A stretch of 14,244 bases of DNA, from NCBI GenBank assembly GCA_031268245.1, contig JAIRXN010000065.1, forward strand, positions 1-14,244, written 5' to 3'. Positions 1 through 6,747 of this stretch are shown in pieces. Position 1 is the first letter of the stretch. Every line of letters starts with the position of its first letter. Source of the DNA: Treponema sp. (GTDB lineage: Bacteria > Spirochaetota > Spirochaetia > Treponematales > Breznakiellaceae). The notes below the pieces were generated by a model. It had not been told where the DNA came from and did no database searches. It saw only the letters and a program-made list of their open reading frames with translations. The translations under genes were made by a program, and so were the position numbers.

Positions 1-37
1 GTTACTTTGCGGACTGCTTCATATTATAAATTTCCGT

Positions 38-1159
38 CTATACTCTGCGCCGAAGGGAGGCCGGCTTTTCCACGGGGAGGGACTTTAGTATGCAGGTCTT
101 GTCACTATCCAAAAGCCCGGCTTCTTCGATATGCGTTATGATGTTTTCTTCAACGCCGGCGGGGACGATGATGTCGCAGAATTCCCGGGAGTGCGATTCC
201 ATGGTTTGTCCCTGGGCGAAGGCGCTGTAGGAACGCATTTCAAGATGGTTAAGGGTAGCGCCCTGGGCTCCGTTTTCCATTGATATTTTTCGGAAGCTGT
301 CCACTTCTTCTTCTTCGCCGATGAAGAAAAGCCCTCTGGCGTTGTCCTTTTTACTTTTACCTGATTCGCTTCTTTTTGTACCAAGTCTCCGCCAGTCGCT
401 TGAGCCCTGCACCTCGTCGAGGGCGGCGATAACCTGCTCCATGGTCGCGGCGTGTACACGTTTGCCCTGCCTGACCCGGAGATTTACTACCGGCGCATGG
501 ACAAAGATCTTGTACAAAAAGCCGTGTCCGGGAACATCGAGGCGGGCACGGGGGATGAGGGTTCTTTCGACAAGTTCGGTATCGGAGCGGGGAACGAGGA
601 ACCAGATGATTTCTTTTTCTACCGGAATGGTGATTCGCAGGAGTCCAAGCTTGTCCCTAAGCCCCACCCCGTAACCGAAAAACACAACCGGCACGCAGAC
701 ACCGAGTTCAAGCACCGCGGCGGAAAGCGACTCGCCTATGCCCCGGGGAACGGTGCAACAGATGAGGGCGTAGTCTTCCGGCGGAACGCTGTTGGCCGGC
801 CCGCAGAGGATTTCGAGTTTTTCTTTATCAAAAACGAGCGGCGTTCCCCTGCGAATGTCGTTGCGCTGGGCAAAGATGCAGCCCCGTCCGCCCATTTTAA
901 GATCCGTTGCTTCGGTGATGCGGCGCATAACTCCCTGCTCATATTCCGGCGGAACATAGAAGCGGTAGAACAAGGCCCTGCTTTCGTCCTGCTTTGTAGC
1001 GGGGTGCAATCCAAAAAGCCCTCTTCTGTCAACCAGGAACATCTGTTTGGCGCGTTGGACAAAAACTTCCGGCAGCGCGAGATCCGCAAGGGTCTTATCC
1101 AGGAGTCCGGTTATATTGACATCCGCAACGCAAATAATCGTAGAAAAGTTAGATTGCAT
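38..1159 (-). CDS. Triple PII-like domain protein, partner of the DUF1538 transporter
   Basis: A soluble protein of 373 residues with no signal peptide or membrane segment. It reads as three consecutive PII/GlnB-like (ferredoxin-like) units: about residues 5-108, 129-235 and 275-366. Unit 2 is clearest: a first strand and helix, a GYG-V-LRDKLG turn where a short T-loop would lie, the VEKEIIWFLVP strand, a helix, then GHGFLYKIFV and a VRQGK tail, which lines up with the GDGKIFV...RTGE end of classical PII. Units 1 (GRGCIFAQ) and 3 (EFCDIIVPAGVEE) repeat the second half of the fold more loosely. A Lys/Ser-rich linker (about 252-274) separates units 2 and 3. The gene starts 10 bp after the DUF1538 stop behind a strong GGGGGAGG site, so the two are one operon. 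Classical PII proteins are homotrimers that control transporters and enzymes; inferred role here is control of the neighbouring transporter. The domain reading is by eye, and the ligand is unknown. Confidence 0.72.
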   Translation of the reverse strand: MQSNFSTIICVADVNITGLLDKTLADLALPEVFVQRAKQMFLVDRRGLFGLHPATKQDESRALFYRFYVPPEYEQGVMRRITEATDLKMGGRGCIFAQRNDIRRGTPLVFDKEKLEILCGPANSVPPEDYALICCTVPRGIGESLSAAVLELGVCVPVVFFGYGVGLRDKLGLLRITIPVEKEIIWFLVPRSDTELVERTLIPRARLDVPGHGFLYKIFVHAPVVNLRVRQGKRVHAATMEQVIAALDEVQGSSDWRRLGTKRSESGKSKKDNARGLFFIGEEEEVDSFRKISMENGAQGATLNHLEMRSYSAFAQGQTMESHSREFCDIIVPAGVEENIITHIEEAGLLDSDKTCILKSLPVEKPASLRRRV

Positions 1160-1169
1160 GACCCTCCCC

Positions 1170-3155
1170 CTATTCTTTTAATGCCCGTTTTGATTTCTGC
1201 ATATCAAGGATGCCCGACACGAGAATTGCGATAATCGGGATGACGCTTGCGGTGGCGACGATGCCGAAAGCACCGTCCGCCCGAAGTGAGTCGGCGCCGA
1301 GTCCCAGGCCTGTCGTTATGATTATGGGGACGGAGATGGGGCCGGTCGCTATACCGGCGACATCCCAGGCTATCGAGGAAAAATCTTCCGGCGCAAATAC
1401 CGTGAGAATCAGGGCAAGGAGGTAACAGGGGGTGAGGATCCACGAAAGATGAATGCCGCCTGAGGGTAGCATATTGCTGAAAAGCACCCGGGCGAAACCG
1501 ATAGCCATACCGGCTCCGACGCCGACAGCGGCGATCATCACCAGCTTTGAACGTTTGAAGGTACCGGTGGTCATCTCCTCAACGGTAACGGCGGTGGCGG
1601 CCAGAGCGGGTTCGGCAAAGATGGCAAAGAAACCCAGGAAGAACACAAAGACCAGTATCGCCAGATATCCGCCCAGCCTGCCGAAATTGGAGAATACTGC
1701 GCTTTCTACCGGGATATGAGTGTACACATTTCCTGTAAGCTGTTTGCTTTCAAACTTTTCAGGCTTAGGCTCTGTTTTTCCGGGAAGCCAGATATAGGTT
1801 TCCGGCCCCGCTTTTCCCGGAACGGTAAAGACCGAACTTGAATCCACGCCGTGTACGACTATTGCCTTTTCCGGTTGAAAGGTCTCCCGGTATGCACGGG
1901 TAAGGGATACACCCGCCTGAGAGCTTATCGCCGTAATACCGTCGGCCATCCCAAGGTTGAGCGCAAACATACCGGCCGCGGTAAAAAATATGCCCAGCAT
2001 GGTGATGTCGGGATTACGGATACGATCCCGGGCGACAAGGCTGATTGCGATAATCAATACCAGCGCAAGGGGCAAAACCGCAAGAAGAGCGGCTTTTAGT
2101 TGTTCACGGAGAACCTGGGGAGAAAATTCCCTAAGCGTATCACCGCTGTCCGCCGCCGGTTCCCGCCCTGTCTTACCGGTGAAACAGGCATTAAAAGCGG
2201 CCTGAGAGAGATCGCCCTTCCGTACGGCGGCTTCCGCCATTTTAATGAGTTCCTCGCTGCCGCCGGCGATGTACTCCGCTTTTTCCCGCTGTTCCGGCAG
2301 GCTCGAGAAGAAGGACGCCGCATCGGAAGAGGAGGGAACTTTGGGGGCGAGCAGCGCTGCGAGAAAGAGGACGCTTGCCACGGGCAGGGCGGAAGCAAGG
2401 GTAACAAGCCCCAGCCCCGAACCGCCCGATCTTTTCCTGCCGATTTTTGACACACCCAGTCCGAGGGCGAGGATAATCGGTACGGTAACGGCGCCGGTTG
2501 CCGCGCCGCCGGTGTCCCAGGCAAGGTTCACTACCGGACGGAGTATGGGATTTTCGTCAAACACACAGCTTGCGATAACCAGAATAGGTATGATGATAAA
2601 GACCGGCGGCTTAAAGGGCCAATTGAACATGAAGCGGCAGACGCCCAGCACAACGGAAAGCCCCACTCCAATCGCGATTGCGGCGACAAGCCAGGAGCTT
2701 CCCCGGTTAAGCAAAAGGTACAGGAGCGGAGCGTTCCATGCGGATATCACGCTTCCCTGCTGCTGGAGTATGGCGATGGCGGGTTCGGCGAGGGTGGCGG
2801 TAATACCGACAATGAGGGAAAAAATTGTAATTCCTGCTACGCCGACCTTGGCGGGGAGACGCATTCCGCACTGTTCGCCGAGGGGCATAATGCCCAGAAA
2901 AAGCCCTTCAAGAAAAAACGAAAGCCCCAGAATCGCAGCGCCGATGCCGGCGGCAATGTAAAGAGCGTTATGCAGGGGCGTCTTTAACATAAAGTACTGC
3001 GCCGCGACAAGGTAAACGCTTACAATGAGCACGGCCTTGAACTGGGGCCGGATCTTTTCGAAGGCGTAGGAGCCAATCATTGGAAGCGACTTATTCAGCG
3101 GCAGAACAATCAAGCCCCGCCGGGGCGGAACGATTATGTTTTTCAGTTTTATCAA
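1170..3155 (-). CDS. DUF1538 membrane protein, fused UmpA-UmpB-like cation/proton antiporter
   Basis: A polytopic inner-membrane protein of 661 residues made of two homologous halves. Half 1 starts near residue 38 and half 2 near 351 (QFKAVLIV against QLKAALLA). Each half carries an AEPA motif (E124, E515) and an AWD-x-x-G-x-ATG motif (D214, D598) followed by a glycine-rich PI-I---GLGLG stretch. These acidic residues inside membrane segments are candidates for ion binding. Two soluble stretches (about 271-350 and 405-485) lie between membrane bundles. As I recall, DUF1538 proteins UmpA and UmpB of Halomonas work together as a Na+(Li+,K+)/H+ antiporter; here both would be in one chain. The start is TTG (3155-3153), supported by GAGG nine bases upstream and by the absence of an in-frame ATG nearby. 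The PII-like gene follows after 10 bp. Family assignment is firm; the transported ion is inferred. Confidence 0.82.
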   Translation of the reverse strand: MIKLKNIIVPPRRGLIVLPLNKSLPMIGSYAFEKIRPQFKAVLIVSVYLVAAQYFMLKTPLHNALYIAAGIGAAILGLSFFLEGLFLGIMPLGEQCGMRLPAKVGVAGITIFSLIVGITATLAEPAIAILQQQGSVISAWNAPLLYLLLNRGSSWLVAAIAIGVGLSVVLGVCRFMFNWPFKPPVFIIIPILVIASCVFDENPILRPVVNLAWDTGGAATGAVTVPIILALGLGVSKIGRKRSGGSGLGLVTLASALPVASVLFLAALLAPKVPSSSDAASFFSSLPEQREKAEYIAGGSEELIKMAEAAVRKGDLSQAAFNACFTGKTGREPAADSGDTLREFSPQVLREQLKAALLAVLPLALVLIIAISLVARDRIRNPDITMLGIFFTAAGMFALNLGMADGITAISSQAGVSLTRAYRETFQPEKAIVVHGVDSSSVFTVPGKAGPETYIWLPGKTEPKPEKFESKQLTGNVYTHIPVESAVFSNFGRLGGYLAILVFVFFLGFFAIFAEPALAATAVTVEEMTTGTFKRSKLVMIAAVGVGAGMAIGFARVLFSNMLPSGGIHLSWILTPCYLLALILTVFAPEDFSSIAWDVAGIATGPISVPIIITTGLGLGADSLRADGAFGIVATASVIPIIAILVSGILDMQKSKRALKE

Positions 3156-3174
3156 AGTTTTATCCTCATTTTAC

Positions 3175-3205
3175 AAAAACTTGTTCCAAAAGGCGGATTT
3201 TGGAA
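3175..3205 (-). terminator. Putative terminator after the acyl-CoA synthetase gene
   Basis: A perfect 8-bp inverted repeat, TTCCAAAA / TTTTGGAA (3184-3191 and 3198-3205), with a 6-base loop. In the minus direction a run of five T (3179-3175) follows after CAAG. The stem is AT-rich and the T-run is offset by four bases, so this is a weak intrinsic terminator or a read-through point into the DUF1538 gene, whose start lies about 30 bp further on. The upstream bases 3202-3243 can form competing hairpins. Confidence 0.45.
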
Positions 3206-3228
3206 TTGCAGGTTTCAGGCCCGCAATC

Positions 3229-4878
3229 CTACGTTGCAATTCCCAGTTCCCGGACTCTTTTTAAACCTTCTTCCCGGAGCAGATACTTTTGAATTTTTCC
3301 GCTGGAGGTGAGGGGAAAACTGTCCGTAAAGAAGACGTATGTGGGGATCTTGAAGCGGCTGATTTGTCCGCGGCAGTAGTCCCGTACATCTTCTTCGCTT
3401 ACCTGGGCATCCTTGTGGAGTATGATAAAGGCTCCTACTTCTTCACCGTATTTCTCGCTGGCAATACCGACGACCTGTACGTCTTTGATGCCGGGCATGG
3501 TGTAGAGGAAGTCTTCGATTTCTTTGGGGTACACGTTTTCTCCGCCCCGGATGATCATATCTTTGATACGGCCTGTAACCCGGAAGTTGCCGTTTGTGTC
3601 TTTTACGCCCAGATCCCCTGAATGGAGCCAGCCGTCTTTGTCGATGCACTTGGCGGTTTCTTCGGGCATTTTGTAGTAGCCTTTCATGCTGTTGTAGCCG
3701 CGGCAGCAGAATTCGCCGTGTACCCCGCCGGGGCACTCTTCTCCGGTTTCGGGATTGCGGATTGTTACTTCCACTCCCGGCAGGGCCCGGCCGATGGTTT
3801 CTACCTTTACTTCAAGCGGGTCATCGTAACGGGTCTGGGTCATCACAGGGGAAGATTCGGTAAGGCCGTAACAGATGGTGATTTCCGGCATGTGCATGTC
3901 CGTCATGACCTGCTTCATGGTTTCTATAGGGCAGGGGGAACCCGCCATGATTCCTGTACGGAGACTGGAAAAATCGAACATCTTGAACATGGGGTGGTTG
4001 AGTTCCGCGATGAACATGGTAGGCACTCCATAGACGGCCGTACATTTTTCCTTTTGAAGAGTCGCCAGTACCAGCAGGGGATCGAACCATTCCAGCATTG
4101 CGGCGCAGGAACCGTGGGTGATCACCGCCATGATTCCCAGCACAAGGCCGAAGCAATGGAAGAGGGGGACGGGCAGACACACGATGTCCTTTTCGGTAAA
4201 GCGCTGGTTATCCCCGATGCCCTTGCCGTTGTTGATGATATTCCTGTGACTGAGCATTACCCCTTTGGGGAAGCCGGTAGTGCCGCTGGTGTACTGCATG
4301 TTCACCACATCATTGGCATTCAGGGAAGTTTCAATGGCCCGCAGTTCTTCATCGCCGGTATGCTGGCCCAGGAGCAGCATCTCGCTCAGCGAGTACATGC
4401 CCCGGTGTTTCTGTTGTCCGATATGGACCACATGGCGCAGGCAGGGAAACCGTTCCGAATGGAGGTATCCCCGGGGGGCTGTCTTGAGCTCCGGTACCAG
4501 TTCATACACCATGGAAACATAATCCGAATCCCGCCAGCCATCATTGAGGAAGAGACAGTCGAGATCGCTCTGCTTCATGAGGTAATCAAGTTCATGAAGT
4601 TTGTAGCCGGTATTTACCGTTACCAGAACCATTCCCGCCCTGGCGCTAGCAAAGAGGAGGGTAAGCCAGTCCGGTACGTTGGTGGCCCATATTCCCACAT
4701 GGGCGCCCTTTTTAAGACCGATAGCCAGAAGCGCTTTTGCCATCTCGTCTACCCGTTTGTCAAATTCGGCATAGGTAAAACGGAGATTCCGGTCGGCATA
4801 GACAAGGAATTCCCGCTCTCCCTGAATACGGGCCTTTTCCCGGAGCAAGGCTCCCAGAGTGATTTCAATATATTCCAT
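3229..4878 (-). CDS. AMP-forming acyl-CoA synthetase (AMP-binding family)
   Basis: A cytoplasmic enzyme of 549 residues, the usual length for medium/long-chain acyl-CoA ligases. It should activate a carboxylic acid with ATP to an acyl-adenylate and pass it to CoA. Motifs in order: phosphate-binding loop YTSGTTGFPKG (196-206), a PLFHCFG substrate-pocket segment (238-244), YGLTESSP (337-344), GWLHSGDLG (416-424), hinge TGRIKD (435-440), RGGENVYPKE (444-453) and the C-terminal catalytic lysine in SSGKIQK (K528). All key residues are present, so it should be active. The substrate cannot be read from sequence; a fatty or aromatic acid is plausible. The ATG has AAGGA six bases upstream and follows the XRE-cupin regulator gene by 25 bp, which suggests one transcript and control by that regulator. 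Confidence 0.9.
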   Translation of the reverse strand: MEYIEITLGALLREKARIQGEREFLVYADRNLRFTYAEFDKRVDEMAKALLAIGLKKGAHVGIWATNVPDWLTLLFASARAGMVLVTVNTGYKLHELDYLMKQSDLDCLFLNDGWRDSDYVSMVYELVPELKTAPRGYLHSERFPCLRHVVHIGQQKHRGMYSLSEMLLLGQHTGDEELRAIETSLNANDVVNMQYTSGTTGFPKGVMLSHRNIINNGKGIGDNQRFTEKDIVCLPVPLFHCFGLVLGIMAVITHGSCAAMLEWFDPLLVLATLQKEKCTAVYGVPTMFIAELNHPMFKMFDFSSLRTGIMAGSPCPIETMKQVMTDMHMPEITICYGLTESSPVMTQTRYDDPLEVKVETIGRALPGVEVTIRNPETGEECPGGVHGEFCCRGYNSMKGYYKMPEETAKCIDKDGWLHSGDLGVKDTNGNFRVTGRIKDMIIRGGENVYPKEIEDFLYTMPGIKDVQVVGIASEKYGEEVGAFIILHKDAQVSEEDVRDYCRGQISRFKIPTYVFFTDSFPLTSSGKIQKYLLREEGLKRVRELGIAT

Positions 4879-4903
4879 TCTTAATCCTTACGTCTCCTCA
4901 TTC

Positions 4904-5494
4904 TTATGCCGGGGTGTATATTACGGCCAGGATTTTGGCAGACGAAAGGCCGCCGGCAAGTACCCGGTGGGGGACAATAGAATCATAGTAGATTGAATCT
5001 CCTGTTTCCAGGTCGTAGCTGTCCTTGCCGTAATCAATATGAATCTTGCCGGAAAGGACATAGATAAATTCTTCTCCCTCGTGGCTGGATTTGTCCTGCT
5101 CCGCGCTGCTCTCGATGTCCACAATAAAGGGTTCCATGTGGCGGCCGCCCTTGTCCGCGGCCATGGCCTTGAAGGTAAGGCCCTGATGCCCTTCAGTCTC
5201 TCCCGGTTGCCCCGGAAGACCGGTAATAAAGCGGCTTACTTCTCCGGCCCGGCCCTGCAGGGTAATGACCGGCCCCAGTTCTTCATGATCGTCAAGCAGG
5301 GTCCCCAGACGTACCCCAAGGGCTCTGGATAATTTGAGCAGGGGCGCCAGATCGGGAATGTAGCCCTCTTCCTCAATACGCCGGATCAATTCTATTGAAA
5401 GTCCGCTCCGTTCCGCCAGGGTTTCACGGGAAACTGAATATGTCTTGCAGAGTTCGGTGATCCGTTCACCGGGTGTGCATGTGGCGTTCATCAT
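4904..5494 (-). CDS. XRE-family HTH regulator with C-terminal cupin domain
   Basis: A protein of 196 residues. Residues about 10-65 form an XRE/lambda-repressor type helix-turn-helix (RETLAERSGLS then IRRIEEEG). Residues about 115-193 form a cupin barrel with H138, E142 and H176 at the usual metal/ligand positions (HEGEEFIYVLSG, then PHRVLAG). Such proteins bind DNA as dimers and sense a small molecule or metal through the cupin. The gene is first in a two-gene unit with an acyl-CoA synthetase, so a carboxylic acid or its CoA ester is a reasonable guess for the ligand. The reading frame begins ATG ATG. GGAGG lies only two bases before the first ATG and five before the second, so the second (5491) is probably the true start. 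A tandem 11-bp repeat just upstream is a candidate operator for self-regulation. Confidence 0.87.
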   Translation of the reverse strand: MMNATCTPGERITELCKTYSVSRETLAERSGLSIELIRRIEEEGYIPDLAPLLKLSRALGVRLGTLLDDHEELGPVITLQGRAGEVSRFITGLPGQPGETEGHQGLTFKAMAADKGGRHMEPFIVDIESSAEQDKSSHEGEEFIYVLSGKIHIDYGKDSYDLETGDSIYYDSIVPHRVLAGGLSSAKILAVIYTPA

Positions 5495-5513
5495 TCCTCC
5501 ATAATTGATATAG

Positions 5514-5535
5514 CGATTAATGATCGATTAATGAT
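5514..5535. repeat. Perfect tandem 11-bp repeat, candidate operator
   Basis: Two head-to-tail copies of CGATTAATGAT (5514-5524 and 5525-5535) with no mismatch and no gap. The core ATTAAT is itself a palindrome, so two symmetric half-sites sit one helical turn apart on the same DNA face. The repeat lies 20 bp before the XRE-cupin start and overlaps the likely -10 region, where a repressor would act. Confidence 0.55.
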
Positions 5536-5563
5536 ATTGAGGCTTTTTGAGTAGAATTGTCAA
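5531..5563 (-). promoter_or_regulatory. Possible promoter of the XRE-cupin / acyl-CoA synthetase operon
   Basis: On the minus strand a perfect TTGACA (5563-5558) is followed by TATCAT (5536-5531). The 21-bp spacing is too long for a standard sigma-70 promoter, so either the -10 is one of the other AT-rich hexamers nearby or an activator compensates. The site is in the right place, directly before the regulator gene and overlapping the tandem repeat. Confidence 0.35.
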
Positions 5564-5586
5564 TAATCCGATATTCGGGCCAAAAC

Positions 5587-5616
5587 TTGACCAAAGAAAG
5601 CCGATAATCGTATTAT
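5587..5616 (+). promoter_or_regulatory. Sigma-70-like promoter facing the methyltransferase gene
   Basis: TTGACC (5587-5592), 18 bp, TATTAT (5611-5616): each hexamer matches consensus at five of six positions. Transcription would begin near 5623 and read into the RlmM-like gene, and possibly on through glyA and the MoxR genes. It diverges from the XRE-cupin operon. Confidence 0.5.
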
Positions 5617-5678
5617 TATAACAATGAGATATAGCCTGCCTGAAAAAAGAAACCCCGCCCGTTACAGTACCCTCGCTC

Positions 5679-6695
5679 ATGTCCGGCTCCCCGGTGTGGC
5701 GGATGGCGAACACGGGAACAGGCGCAATAAAGATTGTGGATAGAGAAAACCTGAATGGCCGGATCTATCAGGCGGTTCAGGGCTTTGAAGATCATCTTCA
5801 ATATGAATTGGGTTCCTCTCTTTCTGAACAGTGGGGAGATCTTTACTATGCGCAAACCGCCGGAGGCGGCGGAGAGCCGGGGAAAGAAATTTTCTGGCAG
5901 CTCAACGAGTGGCTTGAACCCTTCAGGCTGCATTTCACTTCCATCTCCGAGGCCGCAGGCGCGCTGCGGGAGATACAGCGGAACTGGGCGCTTCTTCCCT
6001 TTGCCTCATACCGCCGCGCAACCCTGATCCAGTCAAAACTCCCTCCGGTTGCCTCGATGTCAAAGCCCCGTCCCTTTCCCTGGCAGCTTCCGGAAACTCC
6101 GCTGGGCGCTTTCAGTCTTCTGGATGAGAATACCCTTATCGCATCGGCTTCCTGCAGTAGTCCGTTTCCCGCAGGGCGCATCAACTTTGCCGAAGACAGG
6201 GAAGGGCCTCCCAGCCGGGCATATCTCAAACTTTGGGAAGCCCTTACACGGCTGAGGGCATGGCCCCGGCCCGGGGAACGCTGTCTTGACGCGGGAGCCA
6301 GTCCCGGCGGCTGGACATGGGCTTTGGCCCGGCTTGGCGCGGAGGTGACTGCCGTTGACCGCAGCCCGCTTGAGGAACGGGTTGCCGTTTTGCCCCGCGT
6401 TCAATATATCAAGCATGATGCATTTACCATGAAGCCTGAAGATTTAGGCCCCATGGATTGGGTTTTTTCCGATGTTATCTCCTACCCGGAGAGGCTCTAT
6501 GACTGGGTTGAAAAGTGGCTTGCATCGGGGCTCTGTTCCCGTTTTGTCTGCACGATAAAGTGGCAGGGAGACAGCGAAAGCCTTGGGGAATACTTTGCCG
6601 TAAGCCGCCGCTTTGCCGCATTGCCGGGGGGCAGGGTACTGCATCTTTTTCATAATAAACATGAATTGTGCTGGATGCTTCCCTGGAAACTATAG
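5679..6695 (+). CDS. RlmM-like SAM-dependent rRNA 2'-O-methyltransferase
   Basis: A protein of up to 338 residues with a C-terminal Rossmann methyltransferase domain of the FtsJ/RrmJ class, closest to RlmM, which methylates C2498 of 23S rRNA. The SAM loop is DAGASPGGWT (204-213), preceded by SRAYLKL (179-185) as in RlmM. A K-D-K-E catalytic tetrad can be proposed as K184, D265 (FSDVIS), K294 (CTIKW) and E329. The N-terminal part (about 26-175) fits the RNA-binding region of RlmM but is divergent. The start is uncertain: no good Shine-Dalgarno precedes the ATG at 5679, the ATG at 5703 or the GTG at 5736, and conserved sequence seems to begin near residue 26. It is followed by glyA after 52 bp. 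Family is well supported; the exact rRNA target is inferred. Confidence 0.8.
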   Translation: MSGSPVWRMANTGTGAIKIVDRENLNGRIYQAVQGFEDHLQYELGSSLSEQWGDLYYAQTAGGGGEPGKEIFWQLNEWLEPFRLHFTSISEAAGALREIQRNWALLPFASYRRATLIQSKLPPVASMSKPRPFPWQLPETPLGAFSLLDENTLIASASCSSPFPAGRINFAEDREGPPSRAYLKLWEALTRLRAWPRPGERCLDAGASPGGWTWALARLGAEVTAVDRSPLEERVAVLPRVQYIKHDAFTMKPEDLGPMDWVFSDVISYPERLYDWVEKWLASGLCSRFVCTIKWQGDSESLGEYFAVSRRFAALPGGRVLHLFHNKHELCWMLPWKL

Positions 6696-6747
6696 AGCTT
6701 CTGCAAAACCCATAGAATATCCTCTCAATTTGTGGCATATTTACATA

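Noticed and set aside
452..1234. Plus-strand open frame of 260 codons opposite the PII-like gene
   Set aside because: No recognisable domain or ribosome site; the minus strand has a strong Shine-Dalgarno, operon spacing and repeated domain pattern.
2245..2961. Plus-strand open frame of 238 codons opposite the DUF1538 gene
   Set aside because: Low-complexity Ser/Pro/Arg/Ala composition typical of antisense shadows, while the minus strand has clear motifs.
3622..4884. Plus-strand open frame of 420 codons opposite the acyl-CoA synthetase
   Set aside because: It is a mirror of a strongly conserved gene in GC-rich codons; its translation shows no domain and has no ribosome site.
5528..5713. Minus-strand 61-codon frame in the divergent promoter region
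   Set aside because: No ribosome site, no resemblance to known proteins, and it covers the promoters and operator candidates.
5624..5743. Plus-strand 39-codon frame starting just after the predicted transcription start
   Set aside because: It would have to be leaderless, has no conserved look and overlaps the methyltransferase gene; kept only as a remote possibility.
6613..6747. N-terminal extension of GlyA into the methyltransferase gene
   Set aside because: It lies in the coding sequence of the preceding gene, has no ribosome site, and treponemal GlyA proteins start near the ATG at 6748.
6696..6747. Possible glycine riboswitch before glyA
   Set aside because: The gap is only 52 bases and contains no paired structure resembling a glycine aptamer.
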